A stretch of DNA of 8,443 bases from Gammaproteobacteria bacterium (GCA_024638345.1 JAHEKL010000108.1:1-8443); one strand, 5' to 3'. Shown: positions 1-5,886, numbered from the stretch's first letter. Notes: generated by a model not told the origin, from the letters alone. Program-made: numbers and translations.

Positions 1-111
1 TGGGATCCATGGAACCCGGTACGTTAGCCGCACTACTATTAGGGAAGCGTAACGTCGTATCTGCCTATCCCCAAGCTGAACGATCCGACGGGGGATTCTA
101 AGGAGCGAGCG
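1..111 (+). other. Upstream leader of the SIMPL gene, possibly with the 3' tail of an unseen gene
   Basis: This stretch precedes the first complete gene. One plus-strand frame is open from base 3 to a TAA at 99-101, about 32 codons including an internal ATG at 9. The TAA runs directly into the AAGGAG of the next gene, an arrangement common inside operons. It could therefore be the end of an upstream gene, but its roughly 32 visible residues match nothing I recognise and the frame could be open by chance. Bases 21-60 are less GC-rich than the surroundings and contain TACTAT at 34-39, a weak -10-like hexamer without a convincing -35, so I do not call a promoter. Confidence 0.3.
100..105 (+). 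promoter_or_regulatory. Shine-Dalgarno site of the SIMPL gene
   Basis: AAGGAG lies six bases before the ATG at 112, an ideal position. It decides the start of the SIMPL gene in favour of 112 rather than an in-frame GTG at 241, which would give a tidier signal peptide but has only a GGGG run upstream. Confidence 0.75.
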
Positions 112-1053
112 ATGGAATCGGGCACTGGGAGGTCGAGAACTTCGGGCTGCGCTCGTGCGGTTCGGCGGCGATCGGCGATCGGCGATTGCGTTGCGCGACG
201 GTGCGGAAACGGATCGCAGACCTCGCTCCGGTTCGGGGCAGTGGGCTTCTACCTGTTGACACTCCTGTTCGCACTCCCCGCGACCGTCTCTGCTTTGCAG
301 GGTGGTGCGCCGGATGGCGCCATCATCATCCCCCCGGACCGGGTCGACGATCGTTCGATCCGCCGCGCCTGGGCCGACCTCCTGATCGAAGCTCAGGAGC
401 CGCCTGAAGAATCCGTAGTCGTCGTCACGGGTCAAGCGCAGGTCGAGGCGGAGCCCGATCGGGCCCGCATCTACTTCGCGGTCGAGACCGAGGGCTCTAC
501 GGCGCGCGAGGCGGGAGAAACGAATGCAGCCATGATCACTGCCGTCACGGCTGGCGTTCGCGCGGCCGCCGAGTCCACTCCCGGAATTCGGATCGAGACC
601 GCAAGCTACGCTCTCGAGCCGCGCTACGGCCCCGCTCGGCAGGATCGACCCCGAGAGATCCTCGGTTACACGGCGCGCAACACTCTGCAGGTCCGTGTCG
701 ACGACGTCGAGAGGGTCGGTGCCCTGATCGATGCTGCCCTGGCGTCGGGGGCGAATCGCGTATCGAGCCTCCAGTTCGAGATCCGTGACCCCGAGCCGTT
801 CCGGGCGGAGGCTCTGAGAGAAGCGATCCGCGTGGCAAGAACCGAGGCCGGTATCATGGCCGAATCCCTGGGGATGGCGCTCGGCCCGCCACTCGAGGTC
901 GAAGGTGGAGCGGACGTCCCGTTCCCGCGTCCGTTCTTCCAGGCCGACCGCGCGTTCGCGATGGTGGAGGCCGCACCCACCCCCATCGAGGCCACACTCC
1001 AGACCGTATCCGCCAGGGTGACGATCCGCTTCAGGCTCGACCCGGCGCAGTGA
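112..1053 (+). CDS. Secreted SIMPL-domain (DUF541) protein
   Basis: The 313-residue product carries a SIMPL/DUF541 domain from about residue 102 to 309. It begins with the typical strand V-V-V-T-G-Q-A, followed by E-A-E-P-D-R-A-R, where the PD is a family hallmark, and then a helix S-T-A-R-E-A. The domain forms secreted or periplasmic proteins of poorly defined role; family members include the stress-linked E. coli YggE and mammalian SIMPL. A hydrophobic stretch at residues 41-60 ends in A-T-V-S-A, so signal peptidase cleavage is likely near A61. The N-terminal region before it is unusually long, about 40 residues and rich in arginine. The start is supported by the AAGGAG at 100-105. A GTG at 241 (residue 44) is an alternative that would give a normal signal peptide. 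The lipoprotein gene begins 30 bases downstream, so the two are probably co-transcribed. Domain assignment is firm; physiological role is unknown. Confidence 0.9.
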   Translation: MESGTGRSRTSGCARAVRRRSAIGDCVARRCGNGSQTSLRFGAVGFYLLTLLFALPATVSALQGGAPDGAIIIPPDRVDDRSIRRAWADLLIEAQEPPEESVVVVTGQAQVEAEPDRARIYFAVETEGSTAREAGETNAAMITAVTAGVRAAAESTPGIRIETASYALEPRYGPARQDRPREILGYTARNTLQVRVDDVERVGALIDAALASGANRVSSLQFEIRDPEPFRAEALREAIRVARTEAGIMAESLGMALGPPLEVEGGADVPFPRPFFQADRAFAMVEAAPTPIEATLQTVSARVTIRFRLDPAQ

Positions 1054-1073
1054 CCCCCCGGGGCCATATAACC

Positions 1074-1079
1074 GAAGGA
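1074..1079 (+). promoter_or_regulatory. Shine-Dalgarno site of the lipoprotein gene
   Basis: GAAGGA lies four bases before the ATG at 1084 in the short gap after the SIMPL gene. It supports this start and hence the signal peptide that places the cysteine at residue 29. Confidence 0.6.
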
Positions 1080-1083
1080 ACCG

Positions 1084-2088
1084 ATGCGAGCGACCCTCCC
1101 GGCTCGCCTGCGAGCGCGATTGCTGGTCCTCACCAGCACGAGCGCCGTCGCCGCGGGCACCCTCGCATGCGAGCCCGACCAGACCCCTCCCGTCACCGCG
1201 CTTTCCGAGGTGGCGGTCGACACCACGGCTGTTCCGCCACCCGCACCGCCGACGGCGGGCGATCTGGTGTTCGACAGCGAGTTCCTGTTCGTCTCTCTCG
1301 ACGCCGACTCCACGGTCTTGGTCCCCTGGTTCTTTCGGTCACGTGTGACGCCCGAGGGCGTGCTGGCGGAGCAGAGCGCCTGGCTTTCCCGTGCGGGATC
1401 CTGGGAGACCCTCGGCCGTTCCATCCGCAGCGCGCCCGCGACGCGCTCGCCCTGGAGAATCGTGCCCGGAGAGACGATCCGACTGGTGGTCGGCATCGAG
1501 GATCGCATTCAGTCGCTGGTGCTCCGAGATCCGCCCAGGGAGCTCGAGACGTCGCTCGGCTCGCTCGTGACCGAGTGGACGAACCCAGGCGCCACCTTCG
1601 TGCGGCTTTACGAAGGCCGTACGGCTTTCCCGGCTGGCCAGGTCGATGGCTTCGTTCTGGAGGTCGATTCACGATGGGAAGCGTCGGAGGAGGGTGGACC
1701 GGGAGACTGGGTATTCCTCCACTCGGGGCGGGATCTCCAGGTCTTCCTCCAGGCGGAAGGCCCGATCGCCGGCGTGGGGTTTTCGACTCGCTACCAAGGC
1801 TGGACTCGTATCGCGCTCCGGGATCTTCCGATCCCGGATCTCCAGGTCGAGTGGGCTCGGGTCGGAGCGTTCGAGGCCGCGAGGAGAGACATCCCCACGG
1901 GCTGGATGATCCGATCGCCAGGCGGTGAAGTGGTCGGCGAGGTCGAGACCGTGGCCTCTCACGTGATCGTAGGGCAGGGCGACGGTCCGATTCTCCCGCT
2001 TCTGGGGTTGTTCGAGGTCTCGGGGGAGCTGATCGTCGAGGGACGGGAGTTCTCTGTGACTGGCATGATCCGACACGTGCAGCGGTAA
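1084..2088 (+). CDS. Putative lipoprotein of unknown function
   Basis: I do not recognise a family for this 334-residue protein. The N-terminus is a bacterial lipoprotein signal: four arginines in the first 12 residues (R2, R8, R10, R12), a hydrophobic run to about residue 28, then T-L-A-C with the candidate lipidated cysteine at C29. Threonine at -3 is a weak match to the lipobox. Glutamate follows the cysteine, so there is no Asp+2 retention signal and an outer-membrane or surface location is likely. Residues 30-60 form a Pro/Thr/Ala-rich linker. The rest, 60-334, is rich in alternating hydrophobic residues and Trp with few predicted helices, which suggests an all-beta fold. The end (G-E-L-I-V-E-G-R-E-F-S-V-T-G) faintly recalls lipocalin-like AttH or carotenoid-hydratase domains, a weak guess. 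It sits 30 bases after the SIMPL gene and 11 before the DUF445 gene, which points to an envelope role. Confidence 0.78.
   Translation: MRATLPARLRARLLVLTSTSAVAAGTLACEPDQTPPVTALSEVAVDTTAVPPPAPPTAGDLVFDSEFLFVSLDADSTVLVPWFFRSRVTPEGVLAEQSAWLSRAGSWETLGRSIRSAPATRSPWRIVPGETIRLVVGIEDRIQSLVLRDPPRELETSLGSLVTEWTNPGATFVRLYEGRTAFPAGQVDGFVLEVDSRWEASEEGGPGDWVFLHSGRDLQVFLQAEGPIAGVGFSTRYQGWTRIALRDLPIPDLQVEWARVGAFEAARRDIPTGWMIRSPGGEVVGEVETVASHVIVGQGDGPILPLLGLFEVSGELIVEGREFSVTGMIRHVQR
1817..1838. repeat. Inverted repeat, 9-bp arms and 4-base loop, inside the lipoprotein gene
   Basis: TCCGGGATC at 1817-1825 and GATCCCGGA at 1830-1838 are perfect reverse complements separated by TTCC. The transcript could form a strong GC-rich hairpin within the coding region (codons for a Leu-Arg-Asp-Leu-Pro-Ile-Pro-Asp segment). 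No T tract follows, so it is not an intrinsic terminator. Codon choice may explain it. Confidence 0.6.
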
Positions 2089-2099
2089 GCGGCGGACTC

Positions 2100-3668
2100 G
2101 TGCCTTCCGAGTTCTGGCGAGCTCTCCTGACCATCTTGTTTGGAGCCATCGCGGGCGGTCTGACGAACACCGTCGCGGTCTGGATGCTCTTCCATCCCTA
2201 CGAACCTCCTGGTCTCGGGCGATTCCGGCTGCGTTTCCTACACGGAGCGATCCCCAAGAATCAGGGCCGGCTGGCACAGGCCGTCGGGCGAACGGTCGGG
2301 AATCGACTCCTCACCCGCGAGGACCTGACGAACATCCTCGCGAACCGCGAGTTCCGACAGGCGTTCGAGACGCGCCTCGAGCGTTTCATCATCGAGTTGC
2401 TCGAAACGGAGCGGGGGTCGATGCGCGATGTCCTACCCACTGACACCGTCCTGGCTCTCGAGGAGCTCCTCGAGGGTGCGGCGGATCTGCTGGAGGAGCG
2501 TCTGGAAGGGTGGCTCGACTCGCCACAATTCGAGGAGCTCGTCGGGGCGCGGACCGACGACCTCCTGACCCGCGTCTCCGGCCACGCCGTCCGTGACTTC
2601 CTGACTCCCGCACGTGAGCAAGCTCTGGGCGGGGCGATCGAAGACTGGGCGAACGAGCTCGTGCGCCGAGAAGGGTTTCGCGAAACCGTCGACGGCTATG
2701 TCGAGCGCACATTCCGCTCGTTTCTGAGGGAGGATCGCACCTTCGAGGAGGTGCTTCCGAGCGGACTGGTGGGTTCTTTGGAGCGGGCGCTCTCGGGTTA
2801 TCTACCGATTGCCGTTCGAAGACTTGGAGGGATCCTGGAGGATCCCGATGCACGAAGACGACTCGAATCCACCGTTCACGATCTCTTCCAGCGGTTTCTG
2901 CGCGACCTGCGCTTCCATCAACGAATCGTAGCGCGTCTGGTGGTGACCGAGGAAACGCTAGAGCGCGTGCTCGAGACCCTCGAGGATGAGGGGGCGGAGC
3001 ACCTCTCCGAGATGCTCCGTGACCCCACTGTTCAGGACGCGACCGCCCGTCGCGTGAACGACGCGGTCGTGGACCTGCTCCAGCGTCCCGTGACGTCGAT
3101 CCTCGGTCGGCCGGGGGACCCGGAGGTCGAGAGCGCCCGAGAGACCGTGGTCGACTGGATCGTCAACATGGCCCGGGATCCCGAGACGATGGACTTCCTC
3201 CTGGAGCGCGTACGCCTGGGAATCGGTCGCGCCAGCGGGAGCACCTGGGGCGACCTCCTGGATCGAGTCCCGCCCCAACGGATCCGTGAAGCCATCGTTT
3301 CCGCCGCAAGGAGTGAACCCGCGCGCAAGGCCTACCGAGAGACGCTCAGTCGTGTGCTCGACGGCCTCATGGATCGACCGATCGGACGACCGGGAAGCTG
3401 GCTGCCGGAAGGATCGCCAGCGCGAATGCAGAGCGCGCTCTCGCGGCCCCTCTGGGACTGGCTGCAGACGCAAATTCCCGTTGTCGTCGAGACGCTGGAT
3501 GTGAGTCGTCGGGTGGAGGAGAAGGTGCGCGACTACCCGACACCCAAGCTGGAGGAGCTCGTTCGCAGGGTCACCGACCGAGAACTGAAGATGATCGTTC
3601 GCCTCGGATACGTTCTCGGAGCGGGAATCGGCGCGATCCTGGTCGGAGTGAACGCGCTACTGGGGTAG
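2100..3668 (+). CDS. DUF445 family membrane protein, large form
   Basis: The 522-residue product is a DUF445 protein, the family of B. subtilis YheB and E. coli YjiN, whose biochemical role is not established. The N-terminal membrane segment at residues 5-31 contains the family signature G-A-I-A-G-G-L-T-N-T-V-A-V-W-M-L-F followed by H-P. A second signature, I-P-K-N-Q-G-R-L-A, follows at 51-59. Residues 65-495 are a long, charged, mostly helical region with repeated segments that begin after acidic or proline breaks. A second membrane helix, about 502-522, closes the protein, so the charged middle probably forms one large extramembrane domain anchored at both ends. It is longer than the roughly 380-430 residues of YheB and YjiN. 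The start is GTG at 2100, 11 bases after the lipoprotein stop, with only a poor Shine-Dalgarno site; translation may be coupled. No later start keeps the first membrane helix, since the next Met is residue 29. Confidence 0.9.
   Translation: MPSEFWRALLTILFGAIAGGLTNTVAVWMLFHPYEPPGLGRFRLRFLHGAIPKNQGRLAQAVGRTVGNRLLTREDLTNILANREFRQAFETRLERFIIELLETERGSMRDVLPTDTVLALEELLEGAADLLEERLEGWLDSPQFEELVGARTDDLLTRVSGHAVRDFLTPAREQALGGAIEDWANELVRREGFRETVDGYVERTFRSFLREDRTFEEVLPSGLVGSLERALSGYLPIAVRRLGGILEDPDARRRLESTVHDLFQRFLRDLRFHQRIVARLVVTEETLERVLETLEDEGAEHLSEMLRDPTVQDATARRVNDAVVDLLQRPVTSILGRPGDPEVESARETVVDWIVNMARDPETMDFLLERVRLGIGRASGSTWGDLLDRVPPQRIREAIVSAARSEPARKAYRETLSRVLDGLMDRPIGRPGSWLPEGSPARMQSALSRPLWDWLQTQIPVVVETLDVSRRVEEKVRDYPTPKLEELVRRVTDRELKMIVRLGYVLGAGIGAILVGVNALLG
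2829..2846. repeat. Short inverted repeat in the DUF445 gene
   Basis: GGGATCC at 2829-2835 and GGATCCC at 2840-2846 pair around a TGGA loop. It resembles the 1817-1838 repeat in sharing a GGATC core, but it is shorter and lies in coding sequence. It may reflect only the frequent use of GAT and CTC/CTG codons here. Confidence 0.45.
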
Positions 3669-3679
3669 GCTGATCAGCC
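3668..3679. repeat. 12-base perfect palindrome at the convergent junction
   Basis: GGCTGATCAGCC is a perfect palindrome. Its first base is the last base of the DUF445 stop TAG (3666-3668), and it contains the opposing stop TGA (complement TCA at 3674-3676). As RNA it could form only a four-base-pair stem around GATC, and there is no T tract on either strand. It is therefore a poor terminator, although it sits exactly where a bidirectional one would be needed. Confidence 0.55.
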
Positions 3680-3907
3680 CATCCTGAATGGTTTTCGGGA
3701 CTGCCGTCGTCGGCTGGTGGACCCCTTCTCCAGCTTGCGTTGGAGAAGGCTGAAAACGGTTCGATGCCTTCGGACCTTCTGGTGCTGACCCTCCTCGTCG
3801 AGTCGGCGGTCGATCTCGTCCAGTGGTTGATCGTACCTCCGCGGCAAGCCTAGCCAGATCCCGAAGGCCAGCGCGATTAAGAACGAGAGGATGATCCCCC
3901 AAGTCAT
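3674..3907 (-). CDS. Small single-pass membrane protein, 77 residues, unknown function
   Basis: I do not recognise this family. The protein begins M-T-W-G-I-I-L-S-F-L and has one hydrophobic helix at residues 3-20. This is followed by L-P-R-R-Y-D and an acidic/basic helix with D-E-I-D-R-R-L-D-E-E. The C-terminus is strongly basic and rich in Arg, Lys and Ser (residues 42-77). By the positive-inside rule the tail should be cytoplasmic. The reading frame continues upstream to 4222 but that extension looks non-coding (Arg/Ser/His-rich). The start at 3907 is chosen because its ATG overlaps the stop of the 46-residue membrane gene as ATGA, the sign of translational coupling. No clear Shine-Dalgarno site precedes it. 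The stop lies 5 bases from the stop of the convergent DUF445 gene. I infer a real gene from the clean membrane segment and coupling; the function is unknown. Confidence 0.65.
   Translation of the reverse strand: MTWGIILSFLIALAFGIWLGLPRRYDQPLDEIDRRLDEEGQHQKVRRHRTVFSLLQRKLEKGSTSRRRQSRKPFRMG
3724..3749. repeat. Inverted repeat, 9-bp arms and 8-base loop, near the convergent 3' ends
   Basis: CCTTCTCCA at 3724-3732 and TGGAGAAGG at 3741-3749 are perfect reverse complements around GCTTGCGT. It lies 55 bases past the DUF445 stop and inside the 77-residue gene on the other strand. No T tract follows on either strand, so it is not a canonical intrinsic terminator. It could still slow or end plus-strand transcription, or protect the DUF445 mRNA 3' end. 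Confidence 0.55.
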
Positions 3908-4044
3908 TGCCGCTTGACCGTCTCGAAGAGGAAGACCCCGATTCCGGCCATCAGCACGATGGGGATCAGGTTGGTACCGACCGCCACGATGGCCACGACC
4001 GGCCAGAAGACGAGATGGATGAAGTCGTATCCGCCGGGTAGCAT
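3904..4044 (-). CDS. Very small hydrophobic membrane protein, 46 residues, unknown function
   Basis: This gene starts with ATG at 4044 and ends with TGA at 3906-3904. The product begins M-L-P-G-G-Y-D-F-I-H. It is almost wholly hydrophobic from residue 9 to 40, with G-T-N-L-I-P in the middle, and ends E-T-V-K-R-Q. That could be one long helix or a two-helix hairpin hinged at Asn25-Pro28. An in-frame stop lies at 4072-4074 and no other start codon occurs between it and the ATG, so the start is fixed. GGA seven to nine bases before the ATG, with GGAG a little further up, can serve as the ribosome site. Its stop overlaps the start of the 77-residue membrane gene by four bases (ATGA). Hydrophobicity and coupling argue for a real gene. 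I recognise no family, and the function is unknown. Confidence 0.6.
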   Translation of the reverse strand: MLPGGYDFIHLVFWPVVAIVAVGTNLIPIVLMAGIGVFLFETVKRQ

Positions 4045-4157
4045 TCGGCGTCCAGCTCCGGTTCGAGTGGATCACGTGCGAGAACGCTCGACGATTCGAA
4101 CGGAGTCGCGCGACGTCACAGGTGAGGAATATGGCCCAGCGGATCAGCCGTGTCGAG
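4045..4157 (-). other. 113-base gap before the small membrane gene pair
   Basis: This is the longest gap in the minus-strand array, between the macro gene stop and the 46-residue membrane gene. I see no gene, no hairpin followed by T residues and no convincing -35/-10 pair. Because it is larger than all other junctions here, a separate promoter or an mRNA end could lie in it. GTTCGA at 4061-4066 and TCGAAC at 4096-4101 are a spaced 6-base inverted repeat, too short to mean much. Confidence 0.4.
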
Positions 4158-4673
4158 TCAGAGCGTCTCCACGCGGAACACGCGTGCCGACTCCCTGGAG
4201 AACACGTCTTCCTCGTAGTCACTGCCCACGATGAGGATGATCTCCCGGGGCAGCGAGGCGCTCCGCGAGTGCTCGCGAGCGACCTCGCACATGACCCGAG
4301 CCGACGCCTCGGCGTTCAGGTTTCCTGCGCCGATCCCGAGCGGGGGCACGGCAACCACTTCCACCCCCCACTCCGCGGCCTGCCGGAGTCCGCTACGAAA
4401 GGCCTGAGAGACGCCATGCTCGGAGATCGGATCTTCGGATGAGCGAACGACCACGTGAATCAGCAGCTCGGTCGGAAGTCCTCCTCCCGGCGTGACCACC
4501 GCACCACCGGGCAAGAGGCCTCCGAACGCCCTCAGCCGCGACAGCACCTCGTCTCCCGCCTGATTTCCGATCCATTGTCCGACGGCAGTGCAGGCCTCTA
4601 GATCAGAACCGACGGATCGGATCATGGCGCCTGCCTCGATCTGGGCGACGCCGGATCTGACGACGCGAATCAA
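4158..4673 (-). CDS. Diverged macro-domain-like protein
   Basis: The reading frame runs to 4901, but only its last 171 codons look like protein. I place the start at TTG 4671-4673, which overlaps the stop of the TPR gene as TTGA; GGGAG lies about 11 bases upstream. The product (I-R-V-V-R-S-G-V-A-Q at its N-terminus) follows the macro-domain layout. A first strand and loop come first, then a strand G-G-A-V-V-T-P-G-G at about 56-64 and I-H-V-V-V at 72-76. A helix follows, then V-V-A-V-P-P-L-G-I-G-A-G at 106-117, matching the conserved phosphate-binding loop P-x-[LI]-G-x-G, with N-A-E-A-S-A-R-V-M after it. Macro domains bind ADP-ribose or related nucleotides, and some remove ADP-ribose from proteins. 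Here the usual N-A-A-N region reads R-S-V-G-S-D-L-E-A-C, and the GGGV loop is absent, so classic hydrolase activity is doubtful. The fold call is by pattern only. It is cytoplasmic and coupled to the TPR gene. Confidence 0.72.
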   Translation of the reverse strand: MIRVVRSGVAQIEAGAMIRSVGSDLEACTAVGQWIGNQAGDEVLSRLRAFGGLLPGGAVVTPGGGLPTELLIHVVVRSSEDPISEHGVSQAFRSGLRQAAEWGVEVVAVPPLGIGAGNLNAEASARVMCEVAREHSRSASLPREIILIVGSDYEEDVFSRESARVFRVETL

Positions 4674-5551
4674 TGCCCGGAAAGCTCCCGGGCCTTGCGG
4701 TACATGATCGCCGCCTCCTGCTTGAGGTTCTTCCTGTCGTACAGGATGCCCATGAGGTAGTAGACGCGAGGTCGGTCGGGATGGAGATGTGAGGCCCGCT
4801 CCAGCATTTCGAGCGCCTCGTCGATCCGCCCCATGCGATTGAGTGCCTCCCCACGATAGAAGTGAGCCAGACCGTGCTTCGGATCGTGCTCGCACACCCA
4901 CTTGAGCTCCAGATCGGCCTGCGAGTAGAGGCCACGACGGAAGTAGAGGATCCCGAGGTTGGCTCTCACGTCGACCCCGCCGGGATCCAGTCGCGCCGCG
5001 CGTCTCAGTTGGGCCTCCGCCTCGTCGTAGCGGCCTTGGGAGGCCAATGCAGCGCCCAGATTCGTCAGGATCTCCGAATTCTCTGGCTGCAGCTCGATCG
5101 CTGCGTTGAAATGCTGCAGGGCCACTTCGTGGTCACCGATTTGGTCGAGGAGCACACCCAGGTTGTTTCGTGCTCGCACATGCGCGGGATTCTGGGCGAT
5201 GATCTCACGATAAAGCCGAATCGCCTCCTCGATCCGCCCCGCCCGGGTCTCGGCCTTGGCCTCGGAGAACAAGCGCTCGATCTGGGTTGCTGAGCCGCGC
5301 TCCGCCGGGTGCTCCCGATCCGCCCCGGGCCGAGCGTTCGTCGGTCGATCGGCCGACCCCTCTTCGCCGAGCGGCCGGGGGGACGAGCCGGACTCCTCGA
5401 ACTCGAAGACGGCGGGGTCGGGCTTCCTCTCGTATCGGATGTTCGCAGTTCTCTTCTTCACGCCTTCCTCAGACCCTCCCTCGTCGGGCTCATAGCTCAG
5501 GGGCAACTCCTCCTGCCTCCACGGCCGACCGCCACCCACGTCCATCTGCAC
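4670..5551 (-). CDS. TPR-repeat protein, six repeats
   Basis: The 293-residue protein has a charged, probably disordered N-terminal part (1-88) followed by six consecutive tetratricopeptide repeats. They lie at about residues 91-122, 123-156, 157-190, 191-224, 225-258 and 259-293. Each shows the usual small/large pattern, for example N-L-G-V-L-L and N-L-G-A-A-L in helix A, A-L-x-x-F or A-x-x-L in helix B, and a closing Pro (Q-N-P, L-Q-P, L-D-P, H-D-P, L-H-P). TPRs are protein-binding scaffolds; no enzymatic domain, signal peptide or membrane segment is visible, so it should be cytoplasmic. The start is GTG at 5551, two bases past the cutA stop, with a G-rich GAGGGGGG 10 bases upstream. An ATG at 5545 (residue 3) is a near-equal alternative. 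The stop overlaps the macro gene start, so the pair may work together, with the TPR array a possible partner for the macro protein. That is inference. Confidence 0.9.
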   Translation of the reverse strand: MQMDVGGGRPWRQEELPLSYEPDEGGSEEGVKKRTANIRYERKPDPAVFEFEESGSSPRPLGEEGSADRPTNARPGADREHPAERGSATQIERLFSEAKAETRAGRIEEAIRLYREIIAQNPAHVRARNNLGVLLDQIGDHEVALQHFNAAIELQPENSEILTNLGAALASQGRYDEAEAQLRRAARLDPGGVDVRANLGILYFRRGLYSQADLELKWVCEHDPKHGLAHFYRGEALNRMGRIDEALEMLERASHLHPDRPRVYYLMGILYDRKNLKQEAAIMYRKARELSGH

Positions 5552-5553
5552 GT

Positions 5554-5886
5554 CTAGTCCGCCCCCCTCGTTTCTCGAGAGACCCAGTCCAGATAGGGCG
5601 GGTGGCCGGAGTCCACCGGGAGGGCCAGGACCTCGGGCACCTCGTACGGATGAAGCTCCGGCACTCGCCTCAGGATCGCAGGGACTCTGGTGGCGACCGT
5701 CTTGATTAGGAGAAGGACCTCGGGCTCATCGCGCAAGCTTCCCTCCCACCGATAGACCGATCTCACCCCGGGCACGATGGTACCACAAGCGATGAGCCCC
5801 TCGTCCACGAGCGCCCGGCAAAGCCGCGTCGCAGAGGGCTCATCGGGGGCGGTGACGAGGATGACCCGAGTGTCGGAGGCTACCAA
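5554..5886 (-). CDS. cutA: CutA1 divalent-cation tolerance protein
   Basis: The 110-residue product is a full-length CutA1. The family signatures are all present: V-I-L-V-T-A-P at 8-14, the helix with A-T-R-L-C-R-A-L-V, L-I-A-C-G-T-I with C34, Y-R-W-E-G at 45-49, L-I-K-T at 60-63 and E-L-H-P-Y-E-V-P-E at 77-85. CutA1 is a very stable trimer, small and soluble, with a ferredoxin-like fold. It is linked in E. coli to copper and other divalent-metal tolerance, though its molecular job remains unsettled. The start appears to be TTG at 5886, overlapping the acyl-CoA synthetase stop by seven bases. No ATG or GTG occurs in the next dozen codons, and the TTG gives the normal family N-terminus. No Shine-Dalgarno site is evident, so translation is probably coupled to the upstream gene. 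The TPR gene follows after two bases. Confidence 0.92.
   Translation of the reverse strand: MVASDTRVILVTAPDEPSATRLCRALVDEGLIACGTIVPGVRSVYRWEGSLRDEPEVLLLIKTVATRVPAILRRVPELHPYEVPEVLALPVDSGHPPYLDWVSRETRGAD

Noticed and set aside
21..60. Possible sigma-70 promoter in the AT-richer stretch before the SIMPL gene
   Set aside because: TACTAT at 34-39 could pass as a -10 box, but the sequence 17 bases upstream does not resemble a -35 box, and no other pair is convincing.
1050..1928. Plus-strand frame of 292 codons overlapping the lipoprotein gene
   Set aside because: It is rich in Arg, Gly and Pro without hydrophobic structure, while the competing frame has a signal peptide, linker and Shine-Dalgarno site.
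666..2170. Two open frames on the minus strand (666-1508 and 1193-2170)
   Set aside because: Both are opposite the SIMPL and lipoprotein genes, are dominated by Arg, Ser, Pro and Gly, and show no domain. They are shadows of the plus-strand genes.
3908..4222. N-terminal extension of the 77-residue membrane gene
   Set aside because: It overlaps the 46-residue membrane gene and the end of the macro gene in another frame, and its composition looks non-coding. The ATGA-coupled start at 3907 is better.
4674..4901. N-terminal extension of the macro-domain frame
   Set aside because: It overlaps the last two TPR repeats in another frame, has low-complexity Arg/Gly/Ser content and no family similarity. 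The TTG at 4673 explains the gene better.
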